Assembly (NCBI GenBank): GCA_030159075.1
Contig: BROG01000235.1
Coordinates: 496,001 to 560,000 of the forward strand
Length of the DNA stretch: 64,000 bases
Source: Atrina japonica
Taxonomy: Eukaryota > Mollusca > Bivalvia > Pterioida > Pinnidae
Reading direction: 5' to 3'
Made by a program: the position numbers and the translations under genes. The notes below the pieces were generated by a model. The model had not been told where the DNA came from, did no database searches, and was given only the letters and a program-made list of their open reading frames with translations. Below, one piece after another: positions 23,321 through 34,851 of the stretch (position 1 is the first letter of the stretch; each line of letters opens with the position of its first letter).

Positions 23321-23607
23321 AAGCTGGCCTGGCTCAGTCCGTATTGCGCTCGACTCTGGATTGGGATGTCGTGACTTTGAGTCCTGTCGGCGACAGGTTG
23401 GTTTCCTGTCTTTCGGATGAGACAGTAAAAACTGGAGGTCCTGTGTCACAGTAGGTGTCGGCACGTTAAAGAACCCTCACTGCTAAATGGCCGTAAGTGC
23501 CGAGCATAGGCCAAAATTTGAAGTCCTTTCACCGGCATGTGGTGACGTCTCCATATGAGTGAAAGATTTTTGAGTGGGACGTTAAACAACAATAAACAAA
23601 CAAACAG
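23321..23607 (+). mobile_element. RUDI-like V-SINE, plus strand
   Basis: The tRNA-like head GGCCTGGCTCAGTCCGTATT leads into the body GGTTTCCTGTCTTTCGGATG, then CCATATGAGTGAAAG and GAGTGGGACGTTAAACAACA with an AAACA-rich tail. I associate this 3' end with the molluscan RUDI V-SINE family (memory, not searched). Confidence 0.72.
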
Positions 23608-24729
23608 TATAACTGGCCTTCATTGGATTATTCTGATGCCTGTGTGATACCTAATAGATTGTTACTCCCCATTATAAACGTATGCATGTGTACATATATA
23701 ATTATTTTCTGATTCACATAATGTGACAGGGCACTGTTACCTTTTGATTATCATACGGTCATTTCTACTCACTTTTTGGTTATGACATATTGCACATGTA
23801 ATTTCCATGTAAACAAGCTCAACGTTAATATAATTTATACATTCTTACGGCGTTTTTATTGTGTTGGACACAAACCCCTTTTTGGATTTCCAAACTTAAG
23901 ATGTAAAAGGCAGTATTTTCTCAGAACTATCCATTGTTAAAACAACTGTTGCTAGATATAGCAAACCAAGCAAAAGGTTTAAAGATGCTTATTGATGTCT
24001 TAATACATATCTTAATATTGGGTATAAATTACATGCAATTCATTTTTATTTGACCTATTTAAAGATACAAAATAAGCTTGATTTTTTATCAGATTTTGAA
24101 CTAAGTACTGATCTTGATATATGTACATGTACTTGATAATTGGACCTCCAGCAAATACTTGGCTAGCCAATTACTTGTTGACAACCCGAATATGCAGGTA
24201 TATATTTGTAATATGTACTTGATTCAAACACATTTAAAACATCAAAAATAGTTTAATATGAAGCCCACCTGGCTTTATGTATTTCTACACTACATATCAA
24301 GGTAACAAGTCATTCATACATGTTCTATCACAAAAGAACAAAAGGGTCTATGTCTACATTGTGGCATGAAAGGTCTATTGTTTCTCACTGGTTTGTTGAA
24401 AATGCAAAGTGGGATCTCCCATGTGCTGTTTAGATGTAGATCAGTCAAAATGTAGCATCCGATGTGAGTAATTTCACTTCCTACTTCCAATCTAGTTGAT
24501 ACACTTTCCAAAGCCCCACGTGTCTTATCATACATGTACCGGTACATGAGAGGAGAGCATCTGGTTTTCAGAAAGTTTATCAAATTCAATTCCTTTTTGT
24601 AGTAGACTTGTCATTTGAATTTTAATCTATTTTTGTTAAACATTGTAAAAATATTGGAAATAGTAAATGCTTCTTCCTGAGGTGTAATATTTGATAAACA
24701 TAACATATATGTACATACAATGTATAGGT

Positions 24730-24815
24730 CCGGGGGCCTCTGTGGCTGAGTGTTTAGAGCATCACGCTTTACAACATAGGTCTCTCACCTTTGAGTAGCA
24801 TGGGTTCTAAGGACC
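24730..24815 (+). mobile_element. tRNA-derived SINE, 5' fragment
   Basis: GGCCTCTGTGGCTGAGTGTTTAGAGCATC is an A-box-like head and the copy is truncated after the B-box-like GGGTTCTAAGG. It belongs to the same family as 33368-33607. Confidence 0.6.
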
Positions 24816-24838
24816 AAAAATTGGTACATCAGATTTTT

Positions 24839-25580
24839 ATCTGGATGTATTTTGACATTATCTTGAAAAGTATAATAGCTAGAATAAAAGTGAAAGAAGC
24901 GAAAATGTTCAGCACGTAAAGATCTACAAAAAAGTCAATAGGGCCGAAACTGTCAGGTTGCCTGTTAATGGGAATTATTTCCCTTTTAAGTAGATTTTTC
25001 ATGTTTTTGGATGTTTTTGACATTATCTTGAAAAGTATAATAGGTAGAGTAAAAGTGAAAGAAGCAAAAATGTTCAGAATGCAAAGATCTACAAAAATGT
25101 CAACAGGGCTGAAATTTTCAGGTTATCCCTTATGGGAGTTTTTTCCCTTTTAGTGTCAATAGGGTCAAAATTATCAGGTTGCCCCCTTGTTGGAGTTACA
25201 CGTATTTTCCCTTTTAAGTGGAATTTTCATGTTTTGGCAGTTTTGTCTTAATATCTTGAAAAGTAAAACAGATGGAGAGAAAGTGAAATAAGCAAAAATG
25301 CTCAGCATGCAAAGATCTACAAAAAAGTTAGGAGGGCCAAAATTGTCAGGTTTCCCCTTTTGGGAGTTATTTCCCCTTTTAGTGTCTCATGTTTTTGACA
25401 GTTTTGTCCTACTATCTTGAAAAGAATAATATATAGAAAGAGAAAGAAGCAAAAATGTTCAATATGCAAAGATCTACGAAATAGTCAACAGGAATTAATT
25501 TGTTAGGTTGTCCCTTATGGGGGTTACCTTCCTTTTTAAGTGGATATTTTCAGGTTTTGCACTGTTTTTCCCTTAAAACC
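24839..25580. repeat. Diverged tandem repeat of about 170-200 bp, four units
   Basis: Each unit has TTATCTTGAAAAGTATAATA, AAAAATGTTCAG-ATGCAAAGATCTAC and a TTATGGGAGTTATTTCCCTTTT-like end. It closes with CCCCTTGGGCCTCTTGTTA, like the end of the long bivalve repeat. Confidence 0.8.
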
Positions 25581-27635
25581 CCTTGGGCCTCTTGTTATCC
25601 TGTTTGTGCCTCTCATCTTCCTGTGTACATGTATCAGTTTTCTTATCTTAATATATGTTCTTTGAACTTTAAATGTTTATCATGAGTGAATAATCATACT
25701 TAATTTCCTGGTGTGGATTTCCAGGACGATATAATCATATTATACAGTTGGTTATACAGTTGGGATTGCAACTCCTCCAAAACTGATGAATTAATTTCAA
25801 TAAAACTTTGCACAATGAAAGATCACATTACATTGATATGTATGGAGGAAGGGGATCACTAGTACTGTTCAAAGAATTTTATTTGAGTTATTTCCCTTTT
25901 GACTTAAATTTTTGTATCCATATTCATGTGACACATTTTCATAGCAACTCCTCCTACACTGATAATCATGAATTGATTTTAATGAAACTTCACACAAAGA
26001 AAGATCATACTATGTATATTTGCATGAAGGAAGGAAATTGGTATTCAAGACTATTTTACTGATTTTTGGCCAAATGAACCTAAATGGACTCATGAAAGAG
26101 TGCTTGATCTGATAACGCACATTATAACCCCCCCCCAAAGTTATGTTATATCATATAAGTGTAAATCCGGAAAATTTCATGGCACTTTATTTTCGCAGTA
26201 CACAAGTTCTGATTTTATTCGTGAAATAATATTTTCGTTGTTTTGTATGCCCATTTCTTCATACTATTTTCATACTTCATTACACGTAAATAAAATTCTC
26301 ATGGATAAAATTGGATTTACAGAACAAATCAGTTTCATTCATTATAGTTATATAAAATCTTAACTTTTTATAACTTAAAGTTGGTCAATTATTTCTGAAA
26401 TGCTGATGATTTTGTTCAGGAATATGTCTAACTTGTCTCTTTTCCGCTATCAAGTAGATAACTGCCATTGTATCATCGAAAAATTGTTGTGAATGATACC
26501 AAATATCAGTAAAACACACAGACACACACACAAATCAACTAGGCCAAATGCAGCTATATGTATAATGTCCTGTACACTTTGTAGGATTACTTATATAGTG
26601 TAAACATATATATATCTCCGAGATGACACCCTGTTTAACACCATGGTTACTGTGGTGTTCCTATTTGTGGTTCGGTGACTTCTGTTTACGAGGTGCATGT
26701 GGTGATGACATAATCCTTGGTCCTAGTGACGTATCACAGTGTGATCTCTGGTCCTGTCACTTTTTGTACATGTTATGTCAGGGAGACAAAGATTCAAATG
26801 GTCTTTTCGAATATTTATTACCTAACTGAAAAGCTATGAATTAATATTTACAAAGTAGTTCTTAGTACCAAGCAATTAACTTACTTCACACCCTGCATGA
26901 CAACTATAATTTCCAACAAATACAGCATAGTACTCATCCATTCGTGTCCGCTTTCTCTACTATAAGTTTGGTCCTTTTCTGCATACAATGGGTCCTCTCT
27001 CTTATGCTCCTGTCTCCCTCCTATATCTTACTTTCACACTCTTACATTTTATATTCTTCCTAACAATTTTAAGTAATCCCTGTCCAGACCCTGAGTTCTT
27101 CTCTAATTTTAACTTCATACTAATTTAAGGATTAAAATATAAGTTGAAGGTTCCTAAAGTAATAGCTTGGACCTTTGAGTCTTAGCTACATAAAAGATAA
27201 ATCTTAAATCAATTACGCGATGTCTCAAGGTCCCTAATATAATATTTAGACAACCTAATCTATGCTCAACTAATTAAAGAGCAATTAACTTACTTCACAC
27301 CTACATGTATGTTAATTTGTATACCTAATTTAGTAATTATGCCAATTTAATTTCTTTACTATAATTTCCAACAAATACAAAAATATATAAACTTAATAAA
27401 CATAAATCAACAAATCAATATTTTTCAAAAAACTGAAAATTTCATATTTATAATTTTAATAATTTCAAACATGAAATTCTACTCTGTGATATATATATTT
27501 TTACTTGGAGCTAATTTTGCTATACAGCATCTTTCACATGGGTTAATCTATGTGGAAATAAAGAAGTAGTGATACCAATATGATACATGTATATGCATAC
27601 ATGTATTTGATTTGACTTTCTACAGTGGTCATTGG
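25581..27635. other. RhoGAP intron 1, no confident feature
   Basis: AT-rich stretch. Short ORFs (25808-26062, 26100-26363, 26623-26829) resemble nothing I know. AATTAACTTACTTCACACC occurs twice (26875 and 27285), hinting at a local duplication. Confidence 0.4.
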
Positions 27636-28168
27636 TTAAAGCAATATGAGATGTCACGATGATTGTTTTTGTCCCCTGACATAGAGTCAAGTAACATTAA
27701 AGTTTGAAAAAACCAGGGCCTGGCACCATAACTCTTGAGAATTATTGTCTAATCCTGAAATTTAATTGGCTGGGCTTGCCAATTTGAGAATATTCTCAGA
27801 CTTGAGAAAATTCTCAAGTTTTATTTTTATTTGCTTCAGGTGTTTAAAATAGCGTTGAAAAGCACATATTTTACATAATACAAGTACTTTACCAAATATA
27901 ATCACGTCCTGTATTTTAAATGCAAATATAAAAACACATAAAAATAAGCCAACTTTAACATATGCTGATTGTATCAAGAGCCAAGATTGCTGATAGACCG
28001 AGCACGTAAAGGACCGAGATCCCCTGATCGAATTATGAAGCACATCTGATATGGCGAAAGGTCATTGCATACGGAAATACAGCCAGAATTATTTAAGGTA
28101 CGGGAAAACTTAAATTGCAATATGTCATGGCAAAAAAATCACCATTGTGACATCTTATATCCCTTTAA
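27636..28168. mobile_element. TTAA-tipped non-autonomous DNA element, copy B
   Basis: This 533-bp element has a TIR of more than 30 bp: left TTAAAGCAATATGAGATGTC and, read inward from the right, TTAAAGGGATATAAGATGTC, continuing as ACAATGGTGATTTT. It shares GCGTTGAAAAGCACATATTT and most of the following 300 bases with copy A. Confidence 0.72.
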
Positions 28169-28879
28169 GTTTACATGATATCTATTGCCGTAATGTATAA
28201 TTTACAAAACCACATGGTCAAATGCATGCTCACAGTGCTTGTGTAAATGGAAATCTATCTACAACGGAAGGATCCTCTTTACAATATGTTTCAGAGAGAA
28301 GATTTTGTGACTCTCGTGGATGAACCAGCCAACTTCCTTATTTTGTCACTCCAGAAGAGACCTCTTAATAAGAACCTTGTCTTTTGATGTGAATAGGAAT
28401 GATAAGATATATTGTTTTAAATACATGTACTCAACAACGGGAAAGAAATGTACTTACATTACAATGTCTCTTCTGCATTAACATAATTTCCATTTTAACT
28501 CTGTATTTTTTTGTCAGCAGAGTTTTGTAAAGTTTATTTAAGTACAATACATATATACATGTACATGTACCTAATATCTATTCCATTACTAGAAGTGAAA
28601 TATTGGAAAATGTTGACATAAGAATATTTATATTTTTCACAAGTGACTAATTTTGAATTAAAAAATAATACAATTGCATTTATAAATGTTTTACAATTCA
28701 GTAACAAATACATATACCCAGTTATTTGCTGTAATGATGAACTATTTTTTGTAGCACATGTAGCATTATAACCAAATTACTCAATATACTCTGCTTCAAA
28801 GAAGGGTATGTGTGATGTAAATTATATAATAAATGCAAAAATTCACCAAATATTCACTATTTACATGTACATTGTATTA

Positions 28880-28995
28880 TACAGTAAAACCTGCTTTAGT
28901 GATGACCTGTGTATAAAGACCACCTGGTCACAAAGATCATTTTTTGCTGTCCCCAGTAGTACCATTTGTGTACAAATCAACCTCTATATAAAGAC

Positions 28996-29038
<43 letters not shown>

Positions 29039-29096
29039 TATAAAGACCGGTTTTCTTAAGTCCCTGAGGAAGTTGTTATATACAAGTTTCACTGTA
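28880..29096. mobile_element. MITE, 'TATAAAGACC' family, copy with poly-C expansion
   Basis: It starts TACAGTAAAACCTGCTTTAG and ends CAAGTTTCACTGTA. Orientation is opposite to copies 1 and 2. A pure run of about 42 C (28997-29038) replaces the short CC that sits between two TATAAAGAC phrases in other copies. Confidence 0.68.
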
Positions 29097-29929
29097 TATT
29101 TACCAACAGTTTTACTCTAAATAGAAACTGATTTAAGGTAACTGGTCACAGATTTGTGGTGTTCAAAATTATATTTTCATATAAACATGATTTGGGGTAC
29201 TACAAGGTGAGTTGAACATAACTAGGTATTGACTGAAATCAATGTAAATAACTTAGAAACTGACAATTGCACATTTATCTGCTGGACTTCATGTTTATAT
29301 ACATGTAAATATCTCGCAAAGCATCTTCGATGTCCTTCACCCTTGTGCATCATATTTGGGGATGCAGTTTTTAAAACAATGTTTTAAACAATGCACTTAT
29401 ATTTTTTATTCAGTCTACAGTGGTAACTTTTGATGACAAAAAAAAAACAATCATTGATAGAATTTTTTGAAAGAGCATTTTTAAAATAAACATTTGTATA
29501 AAAAGTCAATGCCAGTTATCTGCCTTTGTCATCAGAGTAGATCAGTTAACATTAAACTCTTGATTGGTTAAGCTGCAGGCTATTTGCTATACAGGGGTAA
29601 TCATAATACAAACTGGATTATAGACTTTTCCAAAATGACATCAAAATACTAGAATGTACACAAATTAGAATTTTAATGTGTGTTCTACATCCATGAACTG
29701 TGATTTTATATCCAAAGAAGATTTCATCAACAGGAAAGTAATGAGAAAATTTGGGGGACAATCATGTAGTTAGTATACTGTGTTAAAATTCAGTGCTAAA
29801 ATAAAATGAAAATTTAACAAATACATTGAAGTAAAGTTTTCAAGATCATGATGCTTTTTCAGTAAGTTTTATTCAGAATTATAATTCTTACCATAGATAT
29901 TTCTATTAACTGAACAAAATATTACCCAT

Positions 29930-30620
29930 TCGGACTATTGCATTCTTATGTAGAATTCTTGTCTTGTTTAAGAGCCTCTATGCCACTTTTAAAGAAACCC
30001 CTTTCTTGACTGTCCAGAAAAACCTCCACTCCATGTGTGAGTACGACATCCTCATCTGTCTAGAAATGGGAACTGGAATTGACTTTTTTCAATTTCTGGA
30101 ATAGATGGAAGTCTGATGGAGCACAATCATTCACCCCTAGAGACATATTTGGATTGGCCAAAGTCATTGATTTATAGAAGAGTTCAATGTTTTTCAGGGG
30201 TTGATGAGTTAATGGCAGCCATAGTACTGACAGACTTGTGAGCGTGGGTATTGTCCTGGTGAAACGATGGACACATTTACTGAGCTTTCCATGGCACTTG
30301 ATCTCTTTTTTGTCTCTTAACTGCCTAATAAGTGATGCATAGTATTTCTTCCATAATAATATCATGGACTTTAGTGACCATTTCAGGAGTTGCCACAGTG
30401 ACAGGCCTTCCAAGACAGGGTGTCATCCTGTAGGCTTTCCCTGCCATGCTTAAATTCTGCCACCACCTTTTTATGGTAGCATATGGAGGGGCAACCTCTC
30501 CTACTGTTGCTACAATGTCAGCTTGGATAGCCTTAGTTGCTAGAACTTTCTTGAATAAATATTGAATCATTGATCTCTCAGCAATTTTGTCCGTTTAGCT
30601 AAAGTCACTTGAGTGTTACC
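29930..30620 (-). pseudogene. Broken mariner transposase
   Basis: The minus strand carries pieces of a Tc1/mariner-family transposase in at least two frames. The N-terminal HTH region (KRWWQNLSMAGK, GRPVTVATPEMVTKVHDIIME) is at about 30570-30330. The second catalytic Asp lies in FHQDNTHAHKS at about 30263-30232. The third-Asp block, APSDFHLFQKLKK, is at about 30125-30080. Frameshifts and stops separate them and the first catalytic block is missing, so it is a dead copy. It lies inside the first RhoGAP intron. Confidence 0.75.
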
Positions 30621-30957
30621 TCTTTGACAAAAACTGACCAAATGACACCATTCATTGGTTACACAGCCTTAAATAGTCGAAGAACAATAGGGCTGAAAAT
30701 GGGTACCCCTGCATTACTCCATCATTACAAGGCTCAAAACTTATCAATCAACCCTCGTAGGGTATCTCAATCCTAAACCTCTGTTTGGAAGCCATAGTAA
30801 TGATCCTGAGGCCATCAGAAGCAGTGAAATTCACTCTGACTATGTAATGAATGTGCATGTAACTTAATATGGTAGTCTTATATATACTGCCCGTATTCAA
30901 AAATCACCCTTTTATGGTACAGAAAACCACAGCAGAAGAAGAAAGTCCATTTACATG

Positions 30958-31141
30958 TACAGTAAAACCTGCTATAGTGGCCACCTCTATATAAGGATTG
31001 CCTGTCTATAAAGGCCAATTTTGAAAAGTACCATGACTGCATACTTCAACTAAACTGAACCTGTGTATAAGGGTCACCTGCACATAAAGGACAATATTTT
31101 TCTGGTCCTGTGGGTGGCCCCTATATACAGGTTTTACTGTA
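30958..31141. mobile_element. MITE, 'TATAAAGACC' family, diverged copy
   Basis: The ends TACAGTAAAACCTGCTATAG and ACAGGTTTTACTGTA form a TIR. The interior keeps only CACCTCTATATAAGG-like phrases. It ends about 380 bases before the candidate alternative first exon at 31518. Confidence 0.6.
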
Positions 31142-31517
31142 TGTCATTCTAGCGTAGAGAGCTATTAACTGTTAATCCTAAAATGTGAACATTTCAGTTC
31201 TCTAAATAGGTCATAATGAGAACATCCTGGACTTCAGTAGCAGTAATTGTTGTTAAAATTTCCACTTAGTCATATAATATTGAAACAAGACAGTAGGTTG
31301 ACAACAATAAATGCTGGTAAGATGAGTGCATCAGCGAGACTGCGAAGCTGTATGAAACTGGCATTTATCCAACTGACTAACTCAAAAGTACTCAGCCAGA
31401 AGCATGCATTGTGCTATCTTTAGCAGGACATGTCAGATTTAACTTTGTAGCTATCCATTGACAATTGTTGTGATTTTATTATGATTGCCATAAACATTAG
31501 TCGATTTTAAAGGAAAG

Positions 31518-31619
31518 ATGATGTATTACAAATTTGTACTCGGCTATGGAGAACGAATGTCTCTTATTGCTGAAGAAAAGCAAGACAAAACTGAAAACGA
31601 AGAACCGCAACCAGCGAAG
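31518..31619 (+). CDS. ARHGAP12/27: Probable alternative first exon (SH3-less RhoGAP isoform)
   Basis: An ATG at 31518, with an in-frame stop shortly upstream, opens 34 codons (MMYYKFVLGYGERMSLIAEE, then a Lys/Glu-rich tail ending QPAK). They end at AAG|GTACTG exactly in phase 0. The next acceptor of the gene, at 38083, is also phase 0, so the exon could splice straight to the WW exons and give an isoform without SH3. It lies in otherwise repetitive intron but is itself unique, non-repetitive sequence. The donor is only moderate (no G at +5). This is inferred from phase, start context and location; no homologous peptide is recognised. Confidence 0.45.
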
Positions 31620-32530
31620 GTACTGTTTTCTGGTGTTTTTTTTTTACAATGTCTGACTGATATGATGATTCGATGTGGTAGCTTGTACATGCCGTAGTGG
31701 TAATTTTTTGATGCCACTTTAAAGTGGTGAAACAGTACTTGCTAAAGCGTTTTGAAATAGTTTTTTCTGTTTTTAGATAATCATATACTATATGTTACAG
31801 TTGATAAGATATCTTGATATTTTATGTAGGTCAAGTGGACATTTTCTTTTGTAACTTATATTGTATTTTATAATGAAAGTTACAAGTTGCTTTTATCATA
31901 AACTGGGAGTAGGAGAAAATTTCAGTTACTGTATGATGATGGAGGACATGACAATTGTACATTTTATATTGATAAAGATGTTGTAATGTGCAACTTCTTC
32001 CTGCTCCAAGTGCTCAATGACTACAGTGTGTTTTATCACAGGGTGACAACTTGTGTGAAATCAGACTGTATAACTATTATTTTACATATAGTAGCTTTTA
32101 GATGTACTTGTACACATGTATATAATTATTATACCATTCAAGTTTTTATGTCCTCAACCTGAAAGGTCTGCCAGGGACATATAGTGTTTGGATTGTCTGT
32201 CTTTCTGTCGGTCTGTTTGTCTGTTTGTTCGTAATTTTGTCTCGCTTACATATAAAGTGTAATTTTTCAAGTTTGAATTGTGATACAGTAACCAAACATG
32301 GACTGTAAGTTCACTAAGGGTTGATTACACTTCACTGATATCACATGCTCCTGGGGGTGGGATGGGGTAAAAATATAGGACATTGCAAAGATTTGTTGGG
32401 ACTGGGAGGGCATTTGCGTTTCACAAACACATCTTGTTTATTATACAAAAGTAAATATTATTTGCTATTGTCATCATTTTCTCAGATGAAGGTCAACAAC
32501 AAAAGTGATATTTCCCTCATACTCAAATAA
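31620..32530. other. RhoGAP intron downstream of the alternative first exon
   Basis: No further exon or confident repeat. A CCTGAAAGGTCTGCCAGGGA phrase at about 32157 resembles a dispersed molluscan repeat, but the boundary is unclear. Confidence 0.35.
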
Positions 32531-32539
32531 TAACTGTGT

Positions 32540-32618
32540 TTGTGTGTGTTTACATGTATGAGTGTCTACATGTGTGTATATTTGTGTTTTTGTGTGTCTA
32601 TGTTTATGACTCTGTGTT

Positions 32619-32653
<35 letters not shown>

Positions 32654-32670
32654 GTATGTTTGTGTGTGTG
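32540..32670. repeat. (TG)n-rich tract
   Basis: Interrupted TGTGTG tract with TGTTTGTGTGTGTGTGTGTT phrases. Confidence 0.9.
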
Positions 32671-33367
32671 CAGGGTGTATAAAAAAATTCAAAAAATCAC
32701 TCATCCTATGGGACAATTTATTTTGAAAATCACTACTCCCTAGACACCTTCCACACGAATGACTTTTATAATTTTTTTATGGAACCATAAGACTAACTTT
32801 TCTTTGATTTCTCTTTGGAGTTTATAATTAATTAAAATGGCAGTAAAGGATTTCAAAATCGCGCTGTTCTAATGCAGAGTTCTAAAGGCTACAAAGTAAG
32901 GTGTTACAGACCTTGATGATATATTGTCACAAGGGACTACTAGTCGTCCCCATGCTGTTTTCACTCGTACAGAACAAGTGGGCCGAGTACATTTCTCTCA
33001 CACTGATGTGACTGTGTTTGGCAATTAAACATGTGTGGTAATTATAAGCATCCAATAACTGTCAACAACACAAAAATGCTTATTTCACTTTAAAAATTGT
33101 CAGCTGTGTTTAACAAAGTACTTGTTGAACTTGTTTGATACTTTATTTTGAAATTAATGTGATAGAAGTATTTTCTCAAGGGTAAACATCAAATAATCAT
33201 TTACAACACTTAAATAAAATGTTAAGACTCCTTTTACATCAATAGTTTTCAGTATAGGTTTGTTCTGACTAGAAGAGGATGTACAGCATGTAAAAAACAC
33301 ATCAATTTATGACGATGGTAAAACACTGCAGCAGTGTTTGTTCATTTTGTTGTCGTCAGAGAAGAGC

Positions 33368-33607
33368 AAGACCTCCATGGCCAAGTGGTTAGAGCATCGC
33401 ACTATGAACCATAGAGTCTCTCACTTCTGGTCATCGTAGGTTTGAGCCCCGCTGGAATCTTAGAAAGTTGACTAGTTTACATGTGGAAGGCCAGTGGTCT
33501 CTTCCTGGGAACATTGTAACCAGGTTCTCTCCTCAGCAATTAAAAACTGGCCTCCACCATATAACTGAAAAATTGTTGACTTTGGCGTAAAATAATATTC
33601 CAAATTC
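33368..33607 (+). mobile_element. tRNA-derived SINE, near-complete
   Basis: The head TGGCCAAGTGGTTAGAGCAT (A box) is followed 55 bases on by GGTTTGAGCCC (B box). After that come the family body (GGAAGGCCAGTGGTCTCTTC, AACCAGGTTCTCTCCTC) and the tail CATATAACTGAAAAATTG. Confidence 0.72.
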
Positions 33608-33686
33608 AGAGATGAATAATCCTTAATATTGACAGTCTATTTATTACGAAGGATTTGAAATAGCTGAAAAATAATACTATTGTATT

Positions 33687-33740
33687 GTGTGTGTGTGTGT
33701 GTGTGTGTCTGTGTCTGTGTCTGTGTCTGTGTCTGTGTGT

Positions 33741-33789
<49 letters not shown>
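33687..33789. repeat. (GT)n microsatellite
   Basis: About 100 bases of GT with a GTGTCT sub-repeat in the middle. Confidence 0.95.
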
Positions 33790-33793
33790 CACA

Positions 33794-33870
33794 TACAGTC
33801 GAACCTGGATAAAGTGGGATTATAATATAACAGAGTTCAATACTAGTGGGTTTGACTTTCCATATTGGAC
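33794..33870. mobile_element. Solo pogo-like terminus
   Basis: TACAGTCGAACCTGGATAAA matches the terminal repeats of the pogo-like MITEs elsewhere in the window. No partner end is obvious, so this is a fragment. It directly abuts a long (GT)n tract. Confidence 0.35.
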
Positions 33871-34257
33871 AATAGAAAAGAAACTGAAACTGGAGCATCC
33901 TTTACACAGGAAGAGTGTTGAGAGCTGGTGATATAGTGTTGTCAAGAGATAGTGTTTTGTTAGATGTATAAACCAGGAGAGAGTAGTAATTACATACTTA
34001 CATGTAATTCAACATTGTGCCGATTTCTTTTATTAGTATGATACATTTACATATATATATTCCACACATAATTGTTTGAAGAGGTACACATGTACTTATA
34101 AAGTTTGTACATGACTGTAGAAAACTGACACATTGTATTAACTGGAAATATGAAATGAGGTTAGAATGATAATAAATAATTGGATTTCCTTTCATATACA
34201 AAGTGTTTACAAGTATTAAAACCTGCATTTTGGGGTATTTCCAATTTATATATATTC

Positions 34258-34280
34258 ATCTGTGTGTGTGTGTATGTGTG

Positions 34281-34351
<71 letters not shown>

Positions 34352-34362
34352 ATGTGTGTGTG

Positions 34363-34415
<53 letters not shown>
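34258..34415. repeat. (TG)n(TA)n(TG)n compound microsatellite
   Basis: Alternating TG and TA blocks over about 155 bases, with a potential Z-DNA-forming and cruciform core. Confidence 0.95.
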
Positions 34416-34419
<4 letters not shown>

Positions 34420-34679
34420 TCCAGTACTGGTGTTGATTATTTTACACACATCTGCTACAAGTACAAGTAGGACTTTATTTGTGATTAAAGAGGAATGGAT
34501 ATTTTTGCATATTTTGACCATAAACATACAGTAAATACAAAAAAAGGAGAATGTTGTAGATAATATATGAATTGTAGTTTGAATACGATTGTGAAAGAGA
34601 TCAATTTCATCATCGGAAGCTTTGTCACTGAAGGGAAAAAAGTATTTTACTGCCAATAATTCTTTTGATGTCATGACTG

Positions 34680-34851
34680 AGGGGCCCCCGTGGCCAAATG
34701 GTTAGAGCATTGCGCTTTGAACCATGAAGTCTCTCACTTCTGGTCAGCACAGGTTCAAGCCCCACTGGAACCTAAGCTGATTTTGTGAGAAAATTTGCCA
34801 GTTTACTTATGGAAGGCATGTGGTCTCTTCCTTAGTACATTGAGCAGTGAA
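34680..34851 (+). mobile_element. tRNA-derived SINE, same family
   Basis: The boxes are TGGCCAAATGGTTAGAGCAT and GGTTCAAGCCCC. The body runs to GGTCTCTTCC and is then cut by the element starting at 34852. A matching tail (GTAACTGAAAAATTGTTG) reappears at 35242 after the RUDI-like SINE. Confidence 0.7.

Noticed and set aside
24730..24815. Possible tRNA genes at SINE heads (also 33368, 34680, 38349, 40209)
   Set aside because: A and B boxes are present, but they continue into a shared SINE body and do not fold as a standard cloverleaf with a sensible anticodon arm by eye.
33680..33931. ORFs across GT and AT microsatellites (also 32474-32743, 34180-34534, 55568-55919)
   Set aside because: Simple-sequence translation only.
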